From Paractinoplanes maris (GTDB lineage Bacteria; Actinomycetota; Actinomycetes; Mycobacteriales; Micromonosporaceae), in the NCBI RefSeq assembly GCF_023544465.1, contig NZ_JALPVL010000005.1, positions 62,001 through 126,000 of the forward strand: DNA of 64,000 nt. The letters run 5' to 3'. The notes below the pieces were generated by a model, which was given only the letters and a program-made list of their open reading frames with translations, did no database searches and was not told the DNA's origin. Below are positions 54,964 to 63,699 of the stretch, piece after piece. The translations under genes and the position numbers were made by a program. Position 1 is the stretch's first letter, and each line of letters starts with the position of its first letter.

Positions 54964-57711
54964 ATGACCGACACCCCCCTGTTCCGCCGGGCCGGCACGC
55001 CCCTCGCGGAGCGCGTCGAGGACCTGCTGGACCGCCTCACGCTGCCCGAGAAGATCGCCATGCTGCACCAGCACCAGCCGGCCATCGACCGGCTCGGCAT
55101 CGCGAGCTTCACCACCGGCACGGAGGGGCTGCACGGGGTCGCCTGGCTGGGTGAGGCGACCGTCTTCCCGCAGCCGGTCGGGCTCGCCACCAGCTGGAAC
55201 CTCGACCTCGTCCGCCGGGTCGGCGCGGCCACCGGCGACGAGGTGCGGGGCCTGCACAGCCAAGGCAAGTGCGGGCTCAACGTCTGGGCGCCCGTCGTGA
55301 ACCCGCTGCGCGACCCGCGGTGGGGGCGCAACGAGGAGGGCTACGCCGAGGATCCCCTGCTGACCGGGCTCATGGGCGACGCGTACGCCCGGGGGCTGGC
55401 CGGCGACCACCCGCGGGTGCTGCGCACGGCGCCGACCCTGAAGCACTTCCTCGGCTACAACAACGAGACCGACCGCTGCCTCACCTCGAGCAACCTCAGC
55501 CCGCGGGTGCTGCGCGAATACGAGTTGCCCGCCTACCGCACGGCCATCGAGCGCGGGTCGGCGGTCGCCGTGATGGCCGCCTACAACCTCGTCAACGGGC
55601 GGCCGGCGCACGTGTCGCCGTACCTCGAGGACGAGCTGCGGACCTGGACCGGTGACGAGGTCTTCGTGGTGTCGGACGCCTATGCCCCCACCAATCTGGC
55701 CGACCCGATGCAGCAGGCCTGGTTCCCCGACCACGCCGAGAGTCACGCGGCCGCGCTGCGGGCGGGCATCGACAGTTTCACCGACGCGGACAAGCGCAGC
55801 GAGGTGACCGTCGAGCGGATCACCGAGGCGATGCGCCGGGAGCTGATCAAAGAGGAGGACATCGACCGGGCGGTGCGGCGCGCTCTCACCGTCCGGGTGC
55901 GGCTGGGCGAGTTCGACCCGGCGGGCCAGGACCCGTACGGGGAAATCGGCGCCGACGTGGTGAACTCGGCCGAACACCGCGAGCTGGCCCGGGAGGCCGC
56001 CCGGGAATCGATCACGCTGCTCAAGTCGGAGTGCTGCCTGCTGCCCCTCGACCCGGCCCGGCACCGCACGGTGGCGGTCATCGGCACGCACGCCGACCGC
56101 GTGTTCACCGACTGGTACAGCGGATCGCTCGCCTACGCCGTCACCGCCCGCGCCGGCCTGGCCGAGGTGTTCGGGGCCGAGCGGGTGCTGCGGGCCGAGG
56201 GTGTCGACCGGATCGCGGTACGGCTGGGCGGTCTCTACCTCGCCGCCGACGCCGACGGGATCCGGCTGACCGTCGAGCCGGCCGCCTTCGACGTCTTCGA
56301 CTGGGGCAACGGGGTCGTGACCCTGCGCTCGACCGCCAACGGCAAGTTCCTGCGCGCCGCCGGCGGCCGGATCGCCGCCGACAGCGACGGCCCGTCCGAG
56401 TGGGAGGTGCACGAGATGTGGAAGCTCGAGCGCCGGCCCGACGGCTCGGCCGGTCTGCGCACCCATCCCGGCCGGGAGGCGATCACCGCGCAACTCGGCC
56501 TGGGTCCCCGTGCGGCCCGGTTCACTGTGGACACCCTGGTCGACGGGGCCGCCGACGCCGCCGACCTGGCCGCCACGGCCGACGCGGTGGTCGTCGTGAT
56601 CGGCAACCATCCGCTGGTCAACGGCCGGGAGACCGAGGACCGGGCCGACCTCCAGCTGCCGCCGGCTCAGGAGCGTCTGCTGCGCGAGGTGCACGCGGCC
56701 AACCGGGAGACCGCGCTGGTGCTGGTGTCGAGCTACCCGTACGCGATCGGGTGGGCCGACGCGCACCTGCCGGCCGTCCTCTGGATGTCGCACGGCGGCC
56801 AGGAGCTCGGTCACGCGCTGGCCGACGTGCTCACCGGGCGGGCCGATCCGGGAGGGCGGCTGACCCAGACCTGGTATCGCAGCGCGTGCGAGCTGCCCGA
56901 CATCCTCGACTACGACATCATCACCAACGACGCGACCTACCAGTACTACCGGGGGACGCCGCTCTACCCGTTCGGGCACGGCCTGTCGTACGCGTCCTTC
57001 GACTACTCGAACCTCGACCTCTCGCAACCCTCGGCGACGACCGGGGACGAGGTCACGATCACGGTCTGGGTGACCAACATCGGCCGGCGCGAGGGCACCG
57101 AGGTGGTGCAGCTCTACACCCATCAGCAGGTGTCCCGGGTGAAGCAGCCGTTGCGGCGCCTGCGGGCCTTCGACAAAGTGCGCCTCTCCCCCGGCGAGTC
57201 GCGTCTGGTCAGCTTCACGCTCCCGGTCGACGAGCTGAGCTTCTGGGACGTCACCTCCAACCGGTTCGTCGTCGAGTCGGCCCGCCACAAGATCCTGGTC
57301 GGGCGGTCGGCCAGCGACATCCGGCTCACCGGCACGCTGGCCGTGCGGGGCACCCGGATCGGGGCTCAGCGGGTGCTCGACCGCACGATCCGGGCCGGCG
57401 ACCACGACGAATACAGCGGGATCACGCTGGTCGCCACGGCCGACCCGGTGCGCGGTGAGGCGGTGCGGGCCACCGAGGACGGCGCCTGGTGCTGCTTCAA
57501 CGGCGCGGACATGTCCGGCGTCCGCGAAGTGGCCGTCGACGGCGACGGCCCGCCGCTGGTCCTGCGGCTCGACGACCCGTACGCCGGCGTCGAGTTCGCG
57601 ACCGTGACCCCGGGCTCGTCGGCCGCCGCGGCCGAGACGGACGGCGTCCACGACCTCTATCTGGCGCTCGACGCGGGCAGCCGGGTCAGCGCCATCACGT
57701 TCCGATCGTGA
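54964..57711 (+). CDS. GH3 beta-glucosidase-family enzyme with beta-trefoil insertion
   Basis: 915 residues. GH3 N-domain with T-E-G-L-H-G-V, N-P-L-R-D-P-R-W-G-R-N-E-E-G-Y, K-H-F-L-G-Y-N and the nucleophile Asp238 in V-V-S-D-A-Y. The second alpha/beta domain is split at about 417-493 by a compact beta-trefoil-like stretch of fascin type (L-R-S-T-A-N-G-K-F-L-R-A). Then the fibronectin-like FnIII (about 690-790) and a C-terminal jelly-roll (CBM6-like, D-D-P-Y-A-G-V). No signal peptide, so cytosolic hydrolysis of imported glycosides. Start ATG 54964. A LacI operator precedes it and a lacI gene follows at 10 bp. Confidence 0.9.
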   Translation: MTDTPLFRRAGTPLAERVEDLLDRLTLPEKIAMLHQHQPAIDRLGIASFTTGTEGLHGVAWLGEATVFPQPVGLATSWNLDLVRRVGAATGDEVRGLHSQGKCGLNVWAPVVNPLRDPRWGRNEEGYAEDPLLTGLMGDAYARGLAGDHPRVLRTAPTLKHFLGYNNETDRCLTSSNLSPRVLREYELPAYRTAIERGSAVAVMAAYNLVNGRPAHVSPYLEDELRTWTGDEVFVVSDAYAPTNLADPMQQAWFPDHAESHAAALRAGIDSFTDADKRSEVTVERITEAMRRELIKEEDIDRAVRRALTVRVRLGEFDPAGQDPYGEIGADVVNSAEHRELAREAARESITLLKSECCLLPLDPARHRTVAVIGTHADRVFTDWYSGSLAYAVTARAGLAEVFGAERVLRAEGVDRIAVRLGGLYLAADADGIRLTVEPAAFDVFDWGNGVVTLRSTANGKFLRAAGGRIAADSDGPSEWEVHEMWKLERRPDGSAGLRTHPGREAITAQLGLGPRAARFTVDTLVDGAADAADLAATADAVVVVIGNHPLVNGRETEDRADLQLPPAQERLLREVHAANRETALVLVSSYPYAIGWADAHLPAVLWMSHGGQELGHALADVLTGRADPGGRLTQTWYRSACELPDILDYDIITNDATYQYYRGTPLYPFGHGLSYASFDYSNLDLSQPSATTGDEVTITVWVTNIGRREGTEVVQLYTHQQVSRVKQPLRRLRAFDKVRLSPGESRLVSFTLPVDELSFWDVTSNRFVVESARHKILVGRSASDIRLTGTLAVRGTRIGAQRVLDRTIRAGDHDEYSGITLVATADPVRGEAVRATEDGAWCCFNGADMSGVREVAVDGDGPPLVLRLDDPYAGVEFATVTPGSSAAAAETDGVHDLYLALDAGSRVSAITFRS

Positions 57712-57721
57712 GAATGGGTCC

Positions 57722-58675
57722 ATGTCGGATCACCGGGTGACCATGGAGGAGATCGCGCGCGCCGCCGGAGTGTCGGTACCGACGGTGTCGCGGGTGCTGA
57801 ACGGGAAGACCAACGTGTCGCCGCGCAAGCGCGAGCTGATCCAGGATCTGTTGCGGCAGCATTCCTATCGACCGCGAACGACCCGGAAGCGCCCGTCCGC
57901 CGGCCTGATCCACGTGGTCTTCTGCGAGATCGACTGCGCGTGGGAACTCGAGCACCTGCGCGGGATGGAGCCGGTGGCCCGCGACGCCGGCGTGGGGCTC
58001 GTGGTCACGGCGGCGGCCCGCATCGTTCCGGGTCCGACCGACGGCGTCGTCCTCGCCGCCACCAGTGGGAGCCGGCGGCTGACCGACGAGCTCGACCGGC
58101 TCGGGGTGCCGGTGGTGGCCCTCGACCCGGCGGCGCGGGAGCTCACCACGCCGACGGTGGGCGCGGCCAACTGGTCGGGCGCACGGGCCGCCACCACCCA
58201 CCTGATCGAGCTCGGCCACCGGCGCATCGCGATGATCAACGGTTCGGCCGAGCTGATGGCCAGTTGTCTGCGCCGCGACGGATTCCGCTCGCTGGCCGGG
58301 GACTCGGCCCCGATCGCCGACGGCGAGTTCACGTACGCCTTCGGGCTGTCGGCCGGGTTGGAGCTGCTCGGCCGGGCCGATCGGCCGACCGGGGTCTTCG
58401 CCGCCAGTGACAATCTCGCGATGGGGGTCTACGAGGCGGCGCGCCGGCTCGGCCTGCGGATCCCGGACGATGTCAGCGTGGTCGGCTTCGACGACGTGCC
58501 CGCCGCCCGTTGGGCCTCTCCCCCGCTGACCACGGTGCGGCAGCCGCTGCGGGACATGGGCCGGCTCGCGGCGCACACGGTTCTGCGGCTGGCCCGGGGC
58601 GACGAGCTCGAGTCGGAAAGCATGGAACTGCGGACGCGCCTGATCGTCCGGGCCAGCACGACCGGGATCAGCTGA
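57722..58675 (+). CDS. LacI-family transcriptional regulator
   Basis: 317 residues. Canonical HTH M-E-E-I-A-R-A-A-G-V-S-V-P-T-V-S-R-V-L-N-G-K followed by the ligand-binding core with G-H-R-R-I-A-M-I-N, F-A-A-S-D-N-L-A-M-G-V and D-V-S-V-V-G-F-D-D. Ten bp after the GH3 stop and probably co-transcribed. Likely represses its own operon through the palindrome at 54848-54861. Confidence 0.92.
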   Translation: MSDHRVTMEEIARAAGVSVPTVSRVLNGKTNVSPRKRELIQDLLRQHSYRPRTTRKRPSAGLIHVVFCEIDCAWELEHLRGMEPVARDAGVGLVVTAAARIVPGPTDGVVLAATSGSRRLTDELDRLGVPVVALDPAARELTTPTVGAANWSGARAATTHLIELGHRRIAMINGSAELMASCLRRDGFRSLAGDSAPIADGEFTYAFGLSAGLELLGRADRPTGVFAASDNLAMGVYEAARRLGLRIPDDVSVVGFDDVPAARWASPPLTTVRQPLRDMGRLAAHTVLRLARGDELESESMELRTRLIVRASTTGIS

Positions 58676-58766
58676 CGCTCCCTCGGTGTCGCGACCGTGG
58701 TGGCCGAACGGTTGATTTTCCGCCGGCCTCCGCAGGTCGCGGGGGCGGCTGCCGACCAGAGACCCC

Positions 58767-59123
58767 GTGCCTGCTGTTGACTTCCACGACCTCGCCCCGA
58801 CGATCCACCGCCAGCGGCTGGTGGTCGAGGGCTATCCGAGCTTCGTCATCACCGACGAGCACATCAAGGAGTACCTGAGCAAGCTGTCCGTGGTCACCGA
58901 CATGATCACGCTGATCGAGCCGGTCACCCACCGCAGCGACCTCTACGGCTGGGCCGGCTGGATCCACTGGGAGACCTCCGGCGCCCACTTCTATTCGTGG
59001 GAGCGCCCGGTCCAGTTCTTCAGCGTCGACGTCTACACCTGCAAGGCCTTCGACCCGGACGCGGTGGTCGCCTTCACCGAGGAGTACTTCCGCACCACGA
59101 CCATCGTCGCCAAGCCGTGCTGA
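58767..59123 (+). CDS. SpeD/SpeH-like (S-adenosylmethionine decarboxylase-fold) protein
   Basis: 118 residues from GTG 58767. The pattern R-L-V-V-E-G-Y, then W-E-T-S-G-A-H-F-Y-S-W-E and F-F-S-V-D-V-Y-T-C-K-A-F, matches the prokaryotic AdoMet decarboxylase proenzyme: the E-S-H-x-x-I-H-T-W cleavage segment and D-V-(F/Y)-T-C-G. Ser71 aligns with the serine that becomes the pyruvoyl group and Cys92 with the active-site Cys. The His of the canonical motif is not in the same place, so the substrate may not be AdoMet; SpeD paralogues acting on ornithine or arginine are known. The stop overlaps the next gene by 7 bp. Confidence 0.65.
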   Translation: MPAVDFHDLAPTIHRQRLVVEGYPSFVITDEHIKEYLSKLSVVTDMITLIEPVTHRSDLYGWAGWIHWETSGAHFYSWERPVQFFSVDVYTCKAFDPDAVVAFTEEYFRTTTIVAKPC

Positions 59124-59935
59124 CCGCCGCCCGCTACGACCTGGCCCCCGACCAGGTCACCGCGGCGGTGACCGCGTTCCTGGCCGGGGCGGGCCGCCGC
59201 CCCGGCCGGTTCGTCGTCGCCGTCGTCGGCGCCGGGCATCCGCTGGCCGACGTGGCCCGCACGGTCGAGTGCGCCGTCTTCGACGAAGCCTTCGGCAACA
59301 CCCCGGAGGTGATGGCCGCCGAATACGGCCCGTACGAGGCCCGCAGCCTCTTCCATCTGGTGATCGACCGCCGGACCGCGCGCCCGGCCGGCGCGGGCCG
59401 GGTCATCACCGGTCCGGCCGACCAGCTGAAGACGGTGGTCGACGCCCCGGCCCACATCGGCCGCACCACCGACGAGATCCTGGACGCGCACGGTCTGCGC
59501 GGCGAGACCGTCTGGGACAACGCCACGGTCGCCGTGCTCCCCGCCTATCGCGGCGCGCTGACCGTCAGTTCCCTGCTCTACCGTACGTTCGCCGTGGCCT
59601 GCCTCCGAGCCGGCGTGGACCACGTCGTGACCCTGCTCGACGCGCGCGCCGACCGCAACATGAACCTGATCGGCGTACGCCAGGAGCCGTTGGCCGGTTC
59701 GGCGCCGTTCCCCTATCTGGGCTCGGCCGACACCCGGGCCCTGCACAGCCGCGCCACCACCTACCTGCCGGACATCCGCCGTCAGGCCCTGGCCCTGCTG
59801 CGCCCCGGCTCCCACCACGCGGGCACCATCCGGGCCCGAGGCCTACGCGGGCTCCTGATCCGCGCGGCCGCCGCCCGGGTCGCCTACCGCATCGGCACCG
59901 GCCGCGGCCTCGACAACAACATCATCTGGACCTGA
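59117..59935 (+). CDS. GNAT/LuxI-like N-acyltransferase, unknown substrate
   Basis: 272 residues from GTG 59117, overlapping the SpeD-like stop. The core, E-Y-G-P-Y-E-A-R-S-L-F-H-L-V-I-D-R, A-G-A-G-R-V-I, and A-T-V-A-V-L-P-A-Y-R-G followed by a helix and V-T-L-L-D, resembles the acyl-homoserine-lactone synthase / FeeM-type branch of the GNAT fold. No acetyl-CoA Q-x-x-G-x-G/A loop is clearly seen. C-terminal about 60 residues are basic. Cytosolic. The overlap suggests it acylates or processes what the SpeD-like protein makes. Family assignment is moderate. Confidence 0.6.
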   Translation: MLTAARYDLAPDQVTAAVTAFLAGAGRRPGRFVVAVVGAGHPLADVARTVECAVFDEAFGNTPEVMAAEYGPYEARSLFHLVIDRRTARPAGAGRVITGPADQLKTVVDAPAHIGRTTDEILDAHGLRGETVWDNATVAVLPAYRGALTVSSLLYRTFAVACLRAGVDHVVTLLDARADRNMNLIGVRQEPLAGSAPFPYLGSADTRALHSRATTYLPDIRRQALALLRPGSHHAGTIRARGLRGLLIRAAAARVAYRIGTGRGLDNNIIWT

Positions 59936-59981
59936 CGCCGGACCTTTGCCGGCGCTGAAAAAGATCGTCTACTCTCCGGCC

Positions 59982-60259
59982 GTGGCACACGTACTCGCAC
60001 GGCTGAACGGCTTCGGGGTATCGCTCGTCCCGAACTGGCCCTACTCGTTCGAACGGGAAGGAGACGGCTCGAGCGTCGTACGCGTCACCCGCTGGACCCC
60101 CTCGGGACCGGCGCGGGTGACGATCGATCCGGCCGATCGGGTTGCGGGCGACGATGTGGTCGACGTGTCGTCCTCACCGCTCAGTCCCTCGTCACCGCGG
60201 CGGCGACGACTCGCACAGCCGCGGAGGCAGTCGTGGCGACCTTCCAGGACCACGCGTGA
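59982..60259 (+). pseudogene. Possible small gene with a frameshift, and the rest of the 59936-60291 gap
   Basis: From GTG 59982 the frame reads A-H-V-L-A-R-L-N-G-F-G-V-S-L-V-P-N-W-P-Y-S-F-E and continues to D-D-V-V-D near 60163. After that its codon third positions lose GC, whereas a second frame (V-V-L-T-A-Q-S-L-V, then A-E-A-V-V-A-T-F-Q-D-H-A, stop 60257) keeps about 87% GC3. This pattern suggests a single gene of about 92 residues with one frameshift near 60163. No family recognised. Otherwise the gap shows nothing. Confidence 0.35.
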
Positions 60260-60291
60260 TCGCTCATCGGCTCCACTTCGGAAACACGCCT

Positions 60292-60810
60292 TTAGAGCCT
60301 GAAGAGGGTGAGCGCGGCCAGCGACGGCGCGTCGACGATCTGGCCCGACCGGATCATCGCGGTGATCTCGATGTCGCTGAACGAGCGATGGACCATGTCC
60401 TGCTCGGTCGCCTCACGGTCGGGCGCACCCTCTTCCAGGTCGGTCGCGAGATAGACGTCGAATCCCTGGGTCGAATACCCGTACGCCTCGAAGAGGTGCC
60501 CGAGGTGCCGCATGGACCCCGCGCGCAGCCCCGTCTCCTCGGCCAGCTCCTGCCGCGCGAGGGTAGCCTGATCACCGCCCACGCCCTGCCCCCAGCCGCC
60601 CTGCGGGAACTCCCAGGCCCGCCGCCCCACCGGGTACCGGAACTGCTCGACCATCCAGAACCCGTCCGGTGAGCGTGGCAGCACCAACGCGAAGTCCGGC
60701 TTCTCCACCACTCCATAGATGCCGGCACTCCCGTCCGGCCGCCTGACCTCATCCTCACGAACCGTCATCCACGGATTCTGGTACACCACGCGACTGCTCA
60801 CTCGTTCCAT
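60292..60810 (-). CDS. Nudix hydrolase (ADP-ribose pyrophosphatase-like)
   Basis: 172 residues from ATG 60810. The Nudix region reads F-P-Q-G-G-W-G-Q-G-V-G-G, then A-R-Q-E-L-A-E-E-T-G-L. The R-E of the box is Q-E, and the first Glu eight residues before it is Gly; the metal-binding E-x-x-E-E is kept. This variant box occurs in NUDIX proteins close to ADP-ribose pyrophosphatase. Hydrolyses a nucleoside diphosphate linked compound, identity unknown. Single gene with a 200-bp gap upstream. Confidence 0.85.
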   Translation of the reverse strand: MERVSSRVVYQNPWMTVREDEVRRPDGSAGIYGVVEKPDFALVLPRSPDGFWMVEQFRYPVGRRAWEFPQGGWGQGVGGDQATLARQELAEETGLRAGSMRHLGHLFEAYGYSTQGFDVYLATDLEEGAPDREATEQDMVHRSFSDIEITAMIRSGQIVDAPSLAALTLFRL

Positions 60811-61005
60811 CGAGCGATGATCTCAACCGCCCTCGGAGCGACTTCCCCGAGGGCGGCCGTCGTCGGTGCTGCTTCTGGTCGGAAGCGTCGGCGCCGAAGA
60901 ACTTCTGGCGGGCCGGGCTCGGACCGCCGCCCGCTGAGCGAGCCGGCCGCCTGGCGGCAGCCGGCTGCTACAGCGTCCCAATGCGGACCAGCCGTGTGTC
61001 GTCGC

Positions 61006-61808
61006 TCAGATATCGCGGCGGCGGACCACCAGGGCGGCGGCCAGGAGAGCCGCTCCGGCGTACCCGACGAGGGCGAGAGCTGCGGCCCAGGGCGGCAGGA
61101 GCCCGGGTGCCGGGGCCGGAGTCATCAGTGCCGAGGCGGCACTGCTGGGCAGCCAGGGCATGACTCTCGCAGCCTGGTCCGGCAGGAAGACGCCGAGGAT
61201 GGGCAGGACGTAGAAGACGCCGAGCACTGCGGCCAGGGCGGCCACGGCGCCGCGGAGCAACCAGCCCGCGGCGACGCTCAGGGCGGCCACGGCAGCCAGA
61301 TGGAGCGCCGCGCCGGCGAGCGCCCGGGCCACGCCGGGAGCGGTCATCGGCAGATCGACGGCGATCGAGCGCAACACAACGTGGACGGCCGCGAAAGTGC
61401 CGAAAGTCAGCGCCAGGCCGGCGGCCAGGACGGCGGAACTCACCACGGCCGCGCGAGCGATCACGACGGTCGTCCGGCGCGGCACGGCAGTGAACGTCGG
61501 CATCAGGGCGTCGGTGGTGACCGCTCGAACGGCGAAGGCGGCCACCAGCAACTCGAGGACGGGGATGCCGGACAGCACACCGCCGGTCGGTTCGACCTCG
61601 TTGCCGGACATGGCGCCCACCACCACGCCGATCGCCGGGACAGCGCCGATGCCGACGGTCAGAAAGCCCGCGGCGGCCGCGAACCACCACGTGGAGCGCA
61701 CGGTCCGCAGGCGACGCCGCTCGGCGGCCAGGACACGAGGCAAGGTCAGTCCGTGAGCAGTGACACCGAAGTGTTCGGGTAGCCGGTCTGGGCGGGTCGT
61801 CAGGGCGT

Positions 61809-61812
<4 letters not shown>
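61006..61812 (-). CDS. ABC-2 type transporter permease
   Basis: 268 residues with six membrane helices and a cytosolic N-terminus of about 35 residues containing L-A-A-E-R-R-R-L-R-T-V-R-S-T-W-W, the typical entry of ABC-2 permeases (usually E-x-x-K-L-R-T-T-R). Partner of the ATPase gene, which it overlaps by 4 bp. Probably exports a drug, peptide or lipid. Confidence 0.82.
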
Positions 61813-62531
<719 letters not shown>

Positions 62532-62536
62532 GGCGC

Positions 62537-63367
62537 TTACTTCCTTCCGAGGAGCAGGACGGCGAGGCCGACGAGGGCGTACGCGAGCAGGTGCAGGAAG
62601 CCGGCGGTCATCGCCGCGCCGGGGTAGAGCGTGCGGAGCAGGCCGTCGCTGAAGCCGCTGCCCGGCCCGGCGGCGTTGCCCGCAGCGTGCAGGAAGCCGA
62701 GGATCAGCAAGCTGCCGGTCCGGTTCCAGACCCAGCCGGTCAAGATCCGGTACGGGATCATCAGTGTGGCCAGTAAGGCCAGCAGCAGTACCGCGACGGG
62801 CCACGGGTTTCCCACCGCCAGCGACACGTGTTGCAGGGCGAAAATCGGAGCGACGAGCAGCGCGGCGACCACCAGCGAATGCCGCTTCTGCAACCGCGCT
62901 TGGAAGAAGCCGGACCAGGCCCCTTCCTCGACCCAATTGTTGGGAACGAGGGTGAGCACGAAGGACAACGCGAAACCGGTTGTCAGCGCGGTGGCCCAGG
63001 AGCCGGTGGGTGTGCCGATGAGTAACCGGGCGAGCGCGACAGCGACGACCGGGACGACGGCCAGCGCCAGCACGTACCACCGCCAGGCGACCCGCCATTC
63101 CACGAAGCGGCGCAGGAACCGCACCGCGGCCTCGCGTCCGTCGGCGATCCAGGTTATCGCCAGAGCGGGCAGGAACAGCCCGATCACCGAAGTGGCCACG
63201 ATGAACACCTGGCCCGGCACGGAGACGTCGACGACGAGCGGGAAGAACGCGATGGCCTGCCCCACGGTGAACAGCCAGGCCAGGAAGGCGGTGAGCGGAT
63301 GGCGGACGATCCAGCGGCAGACGCCCGAGCGGACCGGACCGGCCGAGCTCACGAGGGTGGACTGCAT
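62537..63367 (-). CDS. CPBP-family intramembrane protease-like protein
   Basis: 276 residues from ATG 63367 (frame open to 63571). About eight membrane helices. CPBP motifs: N-W-V-E-E-G-A-W-S-G-F-F (E-E-x-x-x-R with Ser for Arg), I-F-A-L-Q-H (F-x-x-x-H) and F-L-H-A-A-G-N (H-x-x-x-N). Such proteins are found next to bacteriocin or lantibiotic exporters, sometimes for processing or immunity. Gene order with an ABC-2 exporter fits, but no precursor peptide was found. Confidence 0.82.
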   Translation of the reverse strand: MQSTLVSSAGPVRSGVCRWIVRHPLTAFLAWLFTVGQAIAFFPLVVDVSVPGQVFIVATSVIGLFLPALAITWIADGREAAVRFLRRFVEWRVAWRWYVLALAVVPVVAVALARLLIGTPTGSWATALTTGFALSFVLTLVPNNWVEEGAWSGFFQARLQKRHSLVVAALLVAPIFALQHVSLAVGNPWPVAVLLLALLATLMIPYRILTGWVWNRTGSLLILGFLHAAGNAAGPGSGFSDGLLRTLYPGAAMTAGFLHLLAYALVGLAVLLLGRK

Positions 63368-63380
63368 GGTGGTGATCCCT

Positions 63381-63683
63381 TCAGAAACGGACGATGAGGG
63401 CGCGGCCGACGTGCTCGACGTCCTCGCACCGCAGGCCGTCATGCACGGCGGGTTCGTCGGCGGACAACGCGAGCGCGATCGCATCGGTGCGGCGCAGGGC
63501 CGCCACCAGCTCGCGGACCAGCTCGGGAAGCGGCGGCGTGAGCGCGACAGCGCGAGCGATGCCGTCGGCATCGGTGACGGTGACGGCGACCCCGATCGCC
63601 GGGGTGCCGGGGGGAGCGGCGATGTCGACGAGCTCCCACCCGATGGCGGTTCCGGCCGGCATTCGCCGCAGAACAGTGGTCAT
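63381..63683 (-). CDS. Hypothetical small protein
   Basis: 100 residues from ATG 63683 (frame open to 63782). V-T-V-T-D-A-D-G-I-A-R-A-V-A-L-T-P-P and L-V-A-A-L-R-R-T-D-A-I-A-L-A-L-S-A-D-E suggest a compact alpha/beta domain. Upstream of the CPBP gene with a 13-bp gap, so likely in the same operon. No family recognised. Confidence 0.6.
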   Translation of the reverse strand: MTTVLRRMPAGTAIGWELVDIAAPPGTPAIGVAVTVTDADGIARAVALTPPLPELVRELVAALRRTDAIALALSADEPAVHDGLRCEDVEHVGRALIVRF

Positions 63684-63699
63684 GTCCCGACGATGCGGG

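Noticed and set aside
54142-57723. 1193-codon minus-strand open frame opposite the GH3 gene
   Set aside because: Shadow of the GH3 reading frame; composition is V/R/G-rich without any motif.
62537-63683. Bacteriocin/lantibiotic cluster
   Set aside because: CPBP protein and ABC-2 exporter fit, but no precursor peptide or modification enzyme is present nearby.
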